From: Emydura subglobosa
Lineage: Eukaryota > Chordata > Testudines > Chelidae
Assembly (NCBI GenBank): GCA_007922225.1
Contig: ML680037.1
Location: 2,524,876 to 2,588,875, forward strand
Length of the DNA stretch: 64,000 nucleotides
Direction of reading: 5' to 3'
Positions 22,601-34,790 of this stretch are shown one piece after another; the stretch's first letter is position 1; every line of letters begins with the position of its first letter. Made by a program: the position numbers and the translations under genes. Under the pieces are notes generated by a model, which saw only the letters and a program-made list of their open reading frames with translations, was not told the DNA's origin and ran no database searches.

Positions 22601-23210
22601 CCATTGTTCGTCCCTGAAAACGAAAACTTTTATTTGCCAAAGTATCATGAGCGGCACATGACTCCTGCCTTTAGGGAGGCTGCATGGGGAGGCACCAGCT
22701 CGGACCGTGGTCCCTCCCCCTACTCTACCCCTCCCACTGAGGCCCCACCCATGCTCCGCCCCCAGCCCCGCTTCCACTCGGCCCCCTTCTCCAAGAGACG
22801 CAAGCGGCGGGCAAGGAGGCCTCAGGAGACAGGTCCCAAGACCCTCCCACCAAAGACATCCAGAGCCTGGCTTGTGCCCGACCTTTCTGGGGCCTGGTGC
22901 TGGGTGCTGAGGGGCTGCACGGGTCACCAGCTGTCTGTACAGGACCAGACGAGCGTCCTGCACTTTGAAGCTGGAAGTCGAGCAGGTCCGGGAGCAGTGA
23001 AGCGTCCGCTTCTTGCCTGGTGTCCCTGATGATCCGAGGAACCCCGGTGCAGGGCTCACGCCACTCCTTGGGCAGCTGCAGCAGGACAGAGTTGGGGGCA
23101 TGGCAGAGAATCAGTGTGGGGAAGTGCTTGCAAATGGTCCTGGAGGTGGGGTGCTCCTGAAACACCTGGGGTCAGGGACTGACTGTGGGGGCTCTCCTTA
23201 GATAGCGAGG
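22600..23210 (-). repeat. GC-rich unclassified segment, possible retroelement fragment
   Basis: This block is much GC-richer than its neighbours. On the minus strand a frame contains HFPTLILCHAPNSVLLQLPK and GVPRIIRDTRQEADASLLPD, which looks protein-like but matches no family I can name. It is out of place in composition, with no splice sites that convince me. It may be a LINE or other retroelement piece. Confidence 0.3.
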
Positions 23211-23993
23211 AAGGCAAGGGTCACAGTGGGGATAGGCACAGGCTGAGGACGTTGGTAAAACTATATCATCTGCTGATTAAAAGTTCCATTTGGTCTCTGG
23301 TTTATAATCTTCCCACATGTGAAAATCTCTTAACTAACTTCCAGCCTTAAGTGATATGCATGCTTATAGCCAGAATATTTGAAAGAAAAAGATGTAATAA
23401 TCAGTTCCTGGAATCTGTGGGAACAGGGGCAAAGACAGGAGTGAGACAAGATATTATGATAATAAATCCTTCAGGAACCTAGAGGGCAAGCTCATGAAGC
23501 CAGAAGATTAAGTATATATGCCGCTAATTGGTTGTAGCTCTCCCCCAAGACATCATAAAGCTTCCTCTGCAAGAAATGTGGTGGAAGTAAATATAAGCGG
23601 TGAAGAAACTGAATTACTAGGTAGAGTATTACTTACTTGTTACAGTGCTGAGCTCCTTGCTGCTATTCAAATGTATTCAAAATTGCTTATTGACTGTAAT
23701 CCCACTGCCAAATATGCTAATTGTGAACATTACATAATGATTTTCATATATATCAAGCTTTAAAACCAGAGTTCATTGGTTCACAGACACTGGATGAGTA
23801 ACTCAAGGATATGGCACAACGTAACAAACAATAGGAAGTTGAAAGGGAAGTCTGACTCTCTAGCGAAGGTGCAGGGTGTTAGTACTCATGTACAGCAGGC
23901 TTAGCAGTGCTTAGCAATCATTTAAATTGAGCGATATGCCCAGGTACTTTTGAAAATTTGCAAGATGTCTATTTACATCTTTAGGCATCTAAA
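23211..23993. other. Intergenic DNA, nothing recognised
   Basis: No gene or defined repeat is seen. A short piece before the next element (about 23935-23993, AAAATTTGC and TTAGGCATCTAAA) resembles the flanking repeat type. Confidence 0.45.
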
Positions 23994-23995
23994 TA

Positions 23996-24864
23996 CAGTA
24001 GAACCTCAGAGTTACGAATACTTCAGGAATGGAGGTTGCTCGTAACTCTGAAATGTTCATAAGTCTGAACAAAAAGCTCTGGCTGTTCTTTCAAAAGTTC
24101 ACAACTGAACATTGACTTAATACAGCTTTGAAACTTTCCTGTGCAGAAGAAAAATGCTCCTTTCCCTTTATTTTTTAGTAGTTTACATTTAACACAGCAC
24201 TGTACTGTAGAGCATGAGGATTCTTTCCCCAAGAATCAGGCAGCACAGATAATCCTGACGAGGTTTAGACACGGCACCAGGAAGACTGACAAACAGCTTT
24301 AAATTCATGGTATTACAATAGTCACTTATATATACTTTTTTATCAATTAAGCAATCCATTTAAGTTTCTTCTATCTATTCACTTATGGATACAGATATTG
24401 TTCCACCCAGAAAGAACAGACATGATAGTGACAGCTACAGAACATACGTACTGAGATACTCTAATTACATCAAAGAATCCATGACTACAATTGGGGTGGG
24501 GGTCAGGGTTGGGTGGAGGAGAAAGGTCCTTACAAATAGGAGGCTATGTGCTAGAGGGCTTGTAAGGAATGTGCTGTTCTCATTGTGAGACAGAATCACT
24601 GAGTGGATATCTGGCCTTCCGAGTTATCAGGTATTTACATTCGCCATTGTCCTTGAGGCTTTGGTGTTCCTGCCTGTTAGTTATGTGCGTTTCGGCCTGC
24701 AGTTTGCTAGCTGAAAATTGCCTCAGGCCTAACAGTACTGGATTTCCTTTTATTTATTTTTTTTGTCTCTGTTGCTGCCTGATTGCATACTTCGGTTCCA
24801 AATCAGGTGTGTGGTTGACCTGTCAGTTCATAACTCTGGTGTTCGTAACTCTGAGGTTCTACTG
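23996..24864. mobile_element. Tigger/mariner-like non-autonomous DNA transposon
   Basis: The termini are CAGTAGAACCTCAGAGTTAC at the left and its exact reverse complement GTAACTCTGAGGTTCTACTG at the right. Each is flanked by TA, the Tc1/mariner/pogo target duplication. The second half of each terminal repeat (GAA/TTC then AACTC) is repeated inward. The 869-bp body has no transposase, so it is a deletion derivative. Confidence 0.8.
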
Positions 24865-24880
24865 TACCCTTAGTCTCTCT

Positions 24881-25991
24881 GGCCCAGATTTGTAGATGTA
24901 TTTAGGCACTGCTCTACTCAGTGTTGCAAGGCCAAATACCCAGATCCTCAAAGGCTTTTAGGTGCCTCTCTGCCTCATTAGACACCAAAGTCCTTCATTT
25001 AGGCACCACTGACATGCTCAAAACTGCCGCTCAGCTGCTTCCTAACCCCGCAGGTGTCTAAATCTCCTAGGTTTCTGAGTTTCTGCCGGTTAGTGCTTGC
25101 AAAGGAGCCTGAGCCCAGATGCCACCCCACTTGAGCCACAGGTCAATCTAAAGCCCACAGGCCCTGAAGTGGGATTTTCAACTAGGTGGGGGAATGCGTA
25201 GCTTGTCAGTAGGGCCCAATCCTGTAGGCGTGCTCTGAGCATACCTATGACTTGATACTTGTCAGACTCCACAGCAGGAGGGCCAGATGCAGACCACAAT
25301 AAGGGGAGAGGCAGCACAACACCTGCACAAAAAATAGCTGGGGGCACAGGGAAATGTAAGGCAAGTGTGAGAGAGGTATTGAGTGAGAGCAGGAGACAGA
25401 GGAAGACCGATGGCTTTGGCTGCCAGAACATGAGCTGACTGTGTGTCTGACCTGGCTTAGGTGCCTGCTTCCAGAAGAAGGTTCACCACTGAGAATCCCA
25501 AGTGGAGGAAGGCACCTAACTCTGGCCAACCAGCCAGGCCAACCAGCTCAGCTGCTTAGGTACCTAAGCCCTCCTCTTTTCCCATCACTTCTTCTTGGCA
25601 TTCCACTCCTAGCTAGCATATGCAGCTCCCCACTCAGCTCGCTGGCTTCTGTGGCTCTCTTTTTTAGGCTCCTAACTCTCCTTGTGCATTGTATGGGGGG
25701 CCTGGGTGCCTAGCTCAGGACTGAGGATCCCACTAGCCAGCAGGCCACCTAGGGTTTAGGTGTTGCAATGCTGAATGCAGCAAAGGCTAACTACCTTTGA
25801 GGAGCTGGATCCAAGTGACCTAGACATCTGGGTCTTATTTTCAACAGTGATTTAGGCACATCAGAGGGAAAGTCGCACTGAATGTCAATGGGACGTAGGC
25901 TCCTCAGGCTCAGATCCTCAAGGTATCTAGGCACCTCACTCCTTGCAATGCTGAGCAGAACAATGCCTACATACCTTTGTAAATCTGGGCC
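24881..25991. mobile_element. 1.1-kb non-autonomous element with GGCCCAGATTT ends
   Basis: The left end GGCCCAGATTTGTAGATGTA and the reverse complement of the right end (GGCCCAGATTTACAAAGGTA) form an imperfect inverted repeat of about 30 bases. The interior repeats TTAGGCACC/GGTGCCTAA words in both orientations and has no credible ORF. The small foldbacks at 19852 and 60825 share the GGCC(C)A-AATTTTC/AGATTT end style. Confidence 0.5.
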
Positions 25992-25999
25992 TGTCTGAA

Positions 26000-26416
26000 A
26001 TGGAGATAATAGCACTTCCCTGTCTCACAGTGGTGTTGTGAACATCAATCCATTAAAGATTGTGAGACATTCAGATGCTATAGAAATGGGGGCCTTATGG
26101 ATACCTGCAGTAGATAGAGAGATTGCAAATGCTACCACAGGTAAGTACTTGTGACAGTATTCACACTGGAAGTGCTCTTGTGGCCCTTTGAAATGGTGTT
26201 GATATAATTCACACTGTCATGCAGGAGGATGGGTGAAATCTCATTGAAGCTGGTGGGCGTTTTCACTGCCCTTCATTAAGGATAAATGTAAAAAATCATT
26301 TAAATTCCTTAATGGACTAGATAGCTGAAACAATAGGAGCCATCTCCCAAAACACAGGCCATGCAGGGCTGGTCGGGAATCTGAGCTATGTGGGTGGAAA
26401 GGGTGTGTGACATGGT
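26000..26416. other. Intergenic DNA, nothing recognised
   Basis: No gene or bounded repeat is seen. Confidence 0.4.
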
Positions 26417-26740
26417 GTGGGGAGAAAACAGGCTAAGTCAGCCCCTGCCACTGGAGCCCTAACCCCCATCCGTGACCCCACAAAGTCGTGGGACCTCCTC
26501 GTCAACCTCCTCCTTGTCTTGGCCAAGGCGTCCATCTACAACACCAGAGAGAGGAGATTGGCTGAGGAAGTGCTCTGTGACTGTGGGGCCTCCTTCCATT
26601 CCTTCGTCTGCTCATGTATCTGGGCAGAATTCCTCTGGGCCATGTCCACTGACTCATTGGCTACCTTGGAGGAGCAGTGGGCACAGTCCAGGGTTCTCTG
26701 CTTGGTGTCCCCGTCAGGTTCCCTCCGTTTAGCCCTTTGA
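26417..26740 (+). pseudogene. Possible LINE-type C-terminal fragment, unclassified
   Basis: The frame contains IRDPTKSWDLLVNLLLVLAK and ASIYNTRERRLAEEVLCDCG, and ends SPSGSLRLAL before a TGA at 26738. NxLLxLAKxxIYxxR wording recalls the C-termini of some non-LTR retrotransposon ORF2 proteins. The family is not identified, and no upstream reverse transcriptase is attached. Confidence 0.35.
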
Positions 26741-27269
26741 CCTTCATGCCTGTCCCTGTTTTTTTTCATTTGTTGTCCCCCGTAATTAGTTGAGGCCAGG
26801 TTCAGTGGCTCCCCGCCTCAGGCTAGGGAAGGAGCTTTCTATTTGTATTGGTTTTGTATTGTATTTCTATTGGTACTCAAATAGTACTGGAGCACTAATT
26901 GAGGGGAATTGGAAGAAGCTGAGTAAGCCTGCACGGAGTGGGCTGATGAGGAGCAACTGCCAAGCTTGTTAGCAAGCCACTATAAAGGCTCAAAGGAAGG
27001 CAGTGCAGGTGTGGGGTGGCAAACTGCCAGAAAAGGGAGAAGCAACAGAAGCAGAAGGGTGAGTGTCCCTGGAACAATGAGGCCCCTGGGGCTGTTAGGG
27101 TGTATTGAGAGATGGTGGTGGGTGACAACCTGTAAATAAAGAGCACTGATGGGAGCATGAAGTTGAAGTCTGCAAGTGGTTTTTGGGAGTGGAGGACCTG
27201 AGAAGAGGGGGGCCTTGCATAAACCCATTACAGGTCTCCCTTGGAACTGACTTAAAACACTCCTATTTG
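26741..27269. other. Intergenic repeat-like DNA
   Basis: Follows the LINE-like fragment. An AATAAA occurs near 27134, and TATTGTATT-type wording near 26850. No gene is seen. Confidence 0.35.
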
Positions 27270-27372
27270 ATTTCTATTTCATGCATCTGATGAAGTGGGT
27301 TGCAGCCCATGAAAGCTTATGCCTGCAGAAATTTGTTAGTCTTTAAAGTGCTACAGGACTCTTGTTTGTTTT
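27270..27372 (+). repeat. Interspersed repeat fragment (GATGAAGTGGGTTGCAGCCCATGAAAGC type)
   Basis: The segment reads GCATCTGATGAAGTGGGTTG, then CATGAAAGCTTATGC and TTTGTTAGTCTTTAAAGTGC. This is a block I recognise as a very frequent interspersed repeat in turtle and other amniote DNA. Non-coding. Confidence 0.6.
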
Positions 27373-28560
27373 TACTGGAGGCTGGGTATTTTGGGATGGA
27401 GCTGTGTGTGTATATATGGCAGATAATCAACAAAAACATCACAGAAGCATAGAGGGAAGGCAGGAGGAAGCACTAGAGACAGCCCTAGAAGCATTTGTAG
27501 TGTGATCCTGAGGAAAAAGATGAAAGGTTTTGGTTGAGTACTTGTTGGAAAGAAGCTTCGAACTGTGAGCAAAGAAACTGTCTCCTGCTATTTGATTCCC
27601 ACTGTGCCCAGGGAAACAGGACCTTTTTGTTTATTTACAAAGAATGTATATAGACTGTCAAAGAAATACCTGATTTCATTGTTAATTTCTTCTAAAGGAA
27701 CAACCCTCTAGGCCCTGATTATTGGTTAACCACTCTGGTCAAAAGTGGAAACAATAGGTTTGTCAAACAATTTCAAATGTTTGTGGATAAATCTTAAGGA
27801 GAAAAGAGATCCCTCCCATTTATAAAGCTAAGGTCATCCAATCGTGGAGGAGACACAACATCTTTTGACTTGGAGTGTGTGATCAATCACACAGCACAAA
27901 CTGAATAATTATTTCCATTGACTTCAGTGGGTTTTGAATCAGGACCCAGATAAACTATTTACTGCAAATACAGGGATAATGCAAATAGAGGGATAATACC
28001 GTCAGCCACTCATTGCAAGTGCAAAGGTGGCAGAGTTAAAATATTAGAATTTGCTTACCTATTATCAGTGCAGAGAAAAATCTTCTGCAATGTGATTTGG
28101 GGCTAGAAATATTATCTATATTACACAACATGAGTATTTCAGCAGAATGGACTATTTGGGTGTTAAAAACTTCTGAGAATAAGACAGATTTGTTGCCAAT
28201 ATGAAGTCAATTGGCAACACTTTCATAATGTGCATATCCCACAACCATCAGTATTTCTCCATGTCTGAATTTGACTTTGAGCAATCTACTGTGGGGTCCA
28301 ATAATGGGATCCATCTAAAACAAAATAGAACCAGATTGCTGGCATGTAAAAGAGTTTTTAAACTAAGGGCTGGGGGAAAGCCAACAGGTGCCGAGGACCA
28401 CACGGTTCAGGCAGAGTCATCTCTTAGGGGAGGATTTATTAGAATGGATGCACTATATTCTAGTAAAGAGGAGAGGACAGAAGCTGATAAAGGACAGGTG
28501 GGAATTGAAGAGAAACAGTCAAATGGGAAGAGTCCCATTCAATTACATCACATGAAGGTA
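27373..28560. other. Intergenic DNA, nothing recognised
   Basis: No gene is seen. CATTGACTTCAGTGGGTTTT near 27918-27937 is a common reptile repeat word. The open frame at 28201-28560 has no recognisable domain. Confidence 0.4.
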
Positions 28561-28584
28561 GCCAACTAAATTTTGACAAATTTT

Positions 28585-29206
28585 ATAAGTACTTATATGC
28601 AAATACTGGAAGTCTAAATACTAAGATGGGTGAACTTGAATGCCTGGTATTAAATGAGGATATTGATATAAAAGGCTGCACAGAAACTTGGTGGAATGAT
28701 GATAATCAATAGGACTTGGTAATACAGGGTACAAAATATATAGGAATGACAGAGTAGGTCATGCTGGTTGGGGCGTGGCACTGTGTGAAAGAAAGCACGG
28801 AGTCAAATACAATAAAAATCTTAAATGAATCAAACTGTACCATAGAATTTCTAATGGATAGAAATTCTGTGCTTGAATAATAGGAGTATAGCATCAGCAG
28901 GGGCATAATACTGGCCACCTGACCAGGATGGTGACGGGGAATGTAAATTGCTAAGGGAGATTAGAGAGGCTACAAAAACAGAAAATTCGATAATACTCTC
29001 TTTTTTTTCTAAACTGAAATCGCAACCATACATAAAATGTATAGGATCTAAATTAGCTGTTATCACTCAAGAAAGAAATCTTGGAGTCATTGTGGATATC
29101 TGAAAACATTTGCTCAATGTGCAACAGCAGTTGAAAAAGCTAACAATGTTAGGAACCTTCAGGAAAGGTAGGGCCATGTTTACTCTAGCATTTATGTCAG
29201 CAAAAC
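28585..29206 (+). mobile_element. CR1-like LINE remnant (endonuclease-like part plus 3' part)
   Basis: From about 28590 a frame with stops reads LYANTGSLNTKMGELECLVL, then IKGCTETWW, reminiscent of the N-terminal endonuclease of CR1-type LINEs (ETWW block). From about 29040, AAATTAGCTGTTATCACTCA, CTTGGAGTCATTGTGGATA and TCAATGTGCAACAGCAGTTG are CR1 3'-coding sequence. It runs into the assembly gap. Confidence 0.55.
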
Positions 29207-29216
29207 NNNNNNNNNN
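29207..29216. other. Assembly gap (10 N)
   Basis: Ten consecutive N interrupt the LINE remnant. Its true length cannot be known from this sequence. Confidence 1.
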
Positions 29217-29330
29217 TATGCTCTAGTAATTATTTTGGGGGAAGTTCTACGGGCTGTGCTATACAGGAGGTCAGGCTAGATGATCACCAGGGTTCCTTCT
29301 CACCTTAAAATCAATGAATCAGCATGCCCA
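29217..29330 (+). mobile_element. LINE 3' end after the gap
   Basis: AGGTCAGGCTAGATGATCAC and CCTTAAAATCAATGAATC are a LINE 3'-terminal block. The same block occurs in the opposite orientation at 54838-54905. It probably belongs to the same insertion as 28585-29206. Confidence 0.5.
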
Positions 29331-31410
29331 GGTTTGTTTGTGGACTTTCACAAATATTCACTAAAAATACTTGAGATTTGTTTTATAGTCAGTGAATCTG
29401 GTACTGATCATTACCCCTTGGTATAACTAAGTGACAAAAAAATCACAGATGACATGATGATATTTGGCATTACTTCTTGATCTGTTCACAGTAAGACATA
29501 GATCAGGACGTCAATATGATTTGGAGCTGAAGTACTGGAGAGGAAAAAGAATTTTCTCATGGACCAGGGCTGGTGACAGAGTATCCTCCTGTAGCTCATA
29601 TTTAAGACATGTTTAGCATTTGGTGAATGAACATCCATTCTCAGATAAACAGTCTGTTCTAGAACCCTCCATTTGTAGCATTTTGTATGATGTCTAGATT
29701 CCCTATGAGAGGATCTTCTCAAGGGCATGCAGAGGCATTTCTTTCTTTCCTTTGAGATCTGTATGTGTTGTTTTGGGGGTCTCATCCTACCCATTGCAAG
29801 AGGAATTAAAAACTTAAATGAACTGGTAACACTTCAATTTAATGCTAATTTTAAAATAGGGTTAATTTTCAGCATTAGTTGTAAGCTCTCTGGGGCAGAA
29901 ACCATCTTTTTGGGGGGCTGTGTGTACAGCATCTTGCACAGTGGGGCCCTGGTCCATGTAAGCCACTGCCACAATAAAAATAACAATAATAATAATGTTA
30001 AAGATACACACTGTGCTCAGTTAATGCACAGGTCTATGAATACATAAAGACTCTTCAGAATCCCTGTGCTTATCTGGGGGAGTCTCTTTGCATATGCTGC
30101 ATTTTATTTTTTGCCAGTGTTCTGTTTTGGGCTGTTCACTTATCTACGCAAGCACCAACCTTGGAATGTGCACACTTATATAAGTGTGTTTCAGAATTAC
30201 TGCGTTACAGGCTTCCCCCGCTGGTGCAGAAGGAGCTGGTCCCTCCTGTGGTGAGAAACAAAGCTATTGCTACCACCTTCGGAAGACTGTTCTGGATAAA
30301 AGCGTGAAGAGCCTTTGCTACTGGCTGCAGTGACACCCATGAAGCCTGAACTCTGCTCTTAGCCTTGCTACAGTTTGAGAAGCAGCTGTTCACTACCTCT
30401 GTTAGTTTTCTAGAAACTTAGAACTAGAAACGTATCCTGTTGTTAACCCAGAGCTGCAAAGTTCAGTGCAAGCTCCATTTGTGATGTTTTACACAAATTA
30501 CTTAATAAACTCATTTGCAAGTTAGCACATTTCCATAATTATGAACTTCTGTTTTTTAAAAAATGGCACGGTTGTAGTATTTGTGAATGGCAACCCTGGT
30601 GAACAGTCTTCTGTTTCCTTGTGGGGCAGTAGCAGGGCATGCTACTCACACGCAGTGTGCTGCCCACGTACTACAGCCCTGACACGAGTCGGAGGGGACT
30701 TAGTCCAGGGGGAAAAGAGATTGTTCTGTGTCTCTGGCCCACACAGTTCTTGCTATCTCTGCAAGACGCTACAAAGTGCAGTGGTGAGTTGGTGCTGTGA
30801 GATGTTCATGGGAGCTGGAACTGAGACTCAAGCTCAGATTGAAGGAAAGGGAGAAAGTTTGAGGGAGATGGGGTTGTGAGATGCTATCCCAGTTCTGCCC
30901 CTGCTTTTCCATTATCCTACTTCATACAGCCACCCAAATTCTGTTCCAGTTTCCATTATGTCCCCTTTTTAACTTTGTACACTTAGGTGGTAAAAGCAGA
31001 AGAGTGTGTTTTGTAGGGAGGTGGGGGGAAAGATATTTTTTTGAAATCTGGAGCAGAGTCCTGTGTATTTCATAGCCATGGAATTTGCCCTGGAATTCAT
31101 CCCTTGTATTAGAAGTATGCTCCAGAATTGCAGCTTTCATTACATAATAATTATAAAAAATTCTCTCTTGCTGTAATGTTTGTGAAGTTAATCTTGAAAA
31201 CATGAATCAAGTGTAAACTGATGCAGTCTTGCCTCCCTGAATCTGCAGACAGCATGAAACAACAGCTCTAAGAAGCATGAAATCTCCCATTCATTTCAAT
31301 ATATTGCTAACTCTAAAATCTAAAAATGACAATTTAAATCCCAATGTTAACTGTTTCACTGTTGGTCACTTTAGCAGAAACATTTTAAGGTTATGGTACA
31401 GCTTCCTTAG
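29331..31410. other. Intergenic DNA, nothing recognised
   Basis: No gene is seen on either strand. A short AAT-rich microsatellite lies at about 29975-29997. Open frames here (for example 30541-30879) show no domain. Confidence 0.45.
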
Positions 31411-31970
31411 AAGGAGAGATTAGAAAGACTGGGACTTTTTAACTTGCAAAAGAGATGACTAAGAAAGGATATGATAGAGGTCTAAAAAATCTTGACTAGT
31501 GTGGAGAAAGTGAATAAGGAAGTGTTATTTACTCCTTCACATAACACAAGAACCAGGGTTTACCCAATGAAATTAATAATCAGCGGGTTTAAAACAAAAA
31601 CAAAAGGAAGTATTTTTTCACACAATGCACAGTCATTCTGTGGAGCTCTATGCCAGGGGATGTTGTGAAGGCCAAAATTATAAAGGTGTTCAAAAAATAA
31701 CTAAATATGTTCATGGAGGACAAGTCCATCAAAAACTTTTAGCCAAGATTGTCAGGAATTCAGCCCCATGCTCTGGGTGTCCCTTGCCTCTGTTTGCCAG
31801 AAGCTGGGAGTGGACGACAGGGGATGGATCACTTGATAATTTCCCTATTCTGTTCATTCCCTTTGAAGCCTCTGGCACTGGCCTCTGCCAGAAGACAGGA
31901 TACTGGGCTAGATGGACCATTGGTCTGACCCAGTATGGCTATTCTTATGTTATGTTCTTAAACTTCCAGC
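31411..31970 (+). mobile_element. CR1 LINE 3' end
   Basis: Begins around GAAGGAGAGATTAGAAAGAC, passes TTCACACAATGCACAGTCAT and TGTGGAGCTCTATGCCAGGG, and finishes GGGCTAGATGGACCATTGGT, CTGACCCAGTATGGC and TTCTTATG repeats. These are the standard CR1 3' untranslated and terminal sequences. It is 5'-truncated, as usual. Confidence 0.85.
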
Positions 31971-34348
31971 TAACGTACATAACCCACAATCCCACACTGC
32001 CTCCCATGCCTGTCCAGCTTCCAAAATTTAGGTCCAACTTGCCCTGGAGCACATGGAGCCTTGACTTAGGGCAGCAGAAAGGGTAAAACCATCACTGGCT
32101 AGATCACTTTTGACAGGGGTTGAATTGGGGAGACAAAAGTAGAGGTATTCTTCCAAGCTCCACCCACAAACTAAGCTCTGCCCACTGGAGACAAGAAAAT
32201 GAAATGTCAGGCAAGTTAGAGTGTGCTGAGGTTCAAAATATGATAATGTATGCTCTCAAGGGCTTTTCTGGGCTTGGTCTTCCCCTCAGTGGGGCTCAGA
32301 TACATTCATAGGTTCTCCTGGGCTCTCTGCGCCTGGCTGTCCTTGGTGGGACTCTACCGCCCTGCTAGATTTCCCAGTTTGACGTATGCTTGGTGGGGCT
32401 CAGGAGGCATGCTGGGCTTTGCTTTGTACTGATGGAGTAAAAAAGTAAGTGGTGGTAATCTCTCTCCCAAGTACCATCCACCTGACGTATCAATATGAGA
32501 TGGCACTCCCACTAGATTGCATATATCCTCATAGTATATTGCTCCCTCATCTTGTAAAATGTACCCAGTGTAGCTAAGGATCTGATCCTGCAAACCCTGT
32601 GATTGGATTTAGTGCTTACTACCAGGCATAGCCACATTGACTTTACCTAGCAATAAACCTCATTTCAGGATCTGGCCCTAAGCCAGAAACAAAGTACTGA
32701 ATAGAAATGAAAAAAAGACATGACGCTCTTACAATTGAATTTATGCACACATGTAATGCCAAGATTTACACTTAATTCTTCATTTGCTGTTGCCAGGGAA
32801 TAAATGAAGATATCATTTTTCATACATTGTAGTTTTTGTTGCACAGTGCAGAAGTGTGTTCGTATAATTGTAAAAGTAAATTTGTATTACATTAAAATAT
32901 GGTATGTGCATTTAATTGTATTACTGATTGTTTGAATAAGTCCATGTATGCTTATTTTCCAGTGTCTTACTTGAATGTCTCATGTAAAGTTTTGAAAAAT
33001 TAGCAATTGTGTGATTGTTAGATTGGCGTTTCTGTTTTTCAATTTATGATCAGTTCTATTTTTAATAGTTCTATTAGTTCACCTCAGATTCATAGGAGCA
33101 AACTTGTTGGCCTTTCCGCATGACAAGTAGTGCTAAAACTTGGACTCATTTTGGTTAATCTGCAAAATATACAGCACTGTAGAACTGAACTTTCAAAAAC
33201 CAATCTAAACTGACCTCTGATTCCTTTCTCTTCAGGTCACATGTGCTGCTTTAACCATAAAGGCATACAAAGGTGATTATAATTAAAATATCTTTCTGCT
33301 AACTGTGCTAATGTTCTTGTTATTGGGTATGTTAGTTGCATAATACCATATTTTCTCTGTAGTCTATAGCCATTGTTTCATTGAAAAATCCCTCTGTAAT
33401 ATTAACTATATAATAAATTACAATTCAAAATAAAATATCAGCAGTTTTGAGAGAGAATAATAAAGAAGAATAAAGTTTAACAATATGATAATGCAACATG
33501 AGGTTTTATAGTTTCTATATAAATATTAAAATCTATAATTTTTTATATTGTGAAAAGTAGCATAAAACAGTAACGAAAGAAAAAAGAAATCAATGTTATG
33601 AGACTAGTTTAACCTGAGTGTATGGTTACTCCACGTTGCAATTTCTTTTCATGGTCTGAAAAATGGCGTAAAAAAATAATTATTTTGAATAGTTTATTCA
33701 TAGTTCATCTTATTTACCATCAGTGGTAGAAGCAAACTAAGTAAAACTGCTGTTTTTCACTTTGCAGATTAGGATATTAGAAAGTGGAGAGACCGTAAAA
33801 TCAAATTGCTCTCTCTCTTCTTTTGTTCACTTTCAGCATCCCCCCATACCCATTCAGTGAGAAAACATTTTCCTACTTCCCCTCCACATAGTTATCCCTT
33901 ATTCTGCTTAATATGCTTTTTCTCTTCATTGGTGTCGTCTAATAAACTGGGGTTGTATGCAGGCAAGCATCTGAGTTGGAGGATTTCCCCTTGCAACCGC
34001 TTTACTCTGGTTTCATCTTCTCACCCATCAGCTCTTATATGGGGTGTGAGGTATGAATTTAAATCCTTTATTAAGGATCAGATCCTATAATTGATTTTCT
34101 CACAAAACTGCTAATGCCTTCCATGGCAAAACTGGGCCTTATTAATATCAGTATCTTCTTTAGAGGCTATCTCCCGTCATTGTGCCTCTGTCTTTCTGTG
34201 CCTTTACTCATTCTCTCTCTGGTACTTGGTCTTACTGTCTCTCCTTTTTGTCATCTAACAAATGTATATGGCATGTGTAAGAAGTTACTCATTTTTAAAA
34301 CTTTAAACAAAACAGAAAATATGAGCACAAAGAATGCACATTTCTAAC
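31971..34348. other. Intergenic DNA
   Basis: No gene is seen. A short foldback-like repeat (AAGGATCTGATCCTGCAAAC ... TTTCAGGATCTGGCCC) lies at about 32577-32680. The rest is AT-rich and unique-looking. Confidence 0.45.
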
Positions 34349-34790
34349 CTGTAGTCCTGGGTCATTATAAGGATCTGGGAACTAGAATCCAAGTCTGTAG
34401 AATCTAGTAGAGACAATATTCCCACAGAGCTAGCAGGAGGCTATGCAGAAGTACAGCCAAAGTACAAGGAGTACTGCCCAAGAGACCCAGAGTGATGGTA
34501 CCCTGCAGCCCTATGATTGGCCAAGCACTCTGTTTAACCCCAGGGGTTGCCTCAGAAAGTTGTTTGGGCAACCACACAGATTTTGGCCTGCTGTAATGCC
34601 ACATTCAGCTTGATCTCCTATTCACCAGTCTGTACTTACCTTGCCTCCTGATTCCAGCCTGGTACTACCTCTGATCTCTGATCCTGGCCTGACTCTGACC
34701 CTGACTCTTTCCATTTCTCCAACTTCTGCTTGGCGACTACTGTCCCTAGAGACTTCCTATACCCTGGCTCTCATAGTGCCAGTGATGTAT
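34349..34790. repeat. LTR-like fragment
   Basis: C/T-rich DNA with TGATTCCAGCCTGGTACT, GACTCTGACCCTGACTC and an upstream CCTATGATTGGCCAAG (CCAAT-type box on the minus strand) resembles retroviral LTR sequence, as at 2330-3370. Ends and target duplication were not found. Confidence 0.35.
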
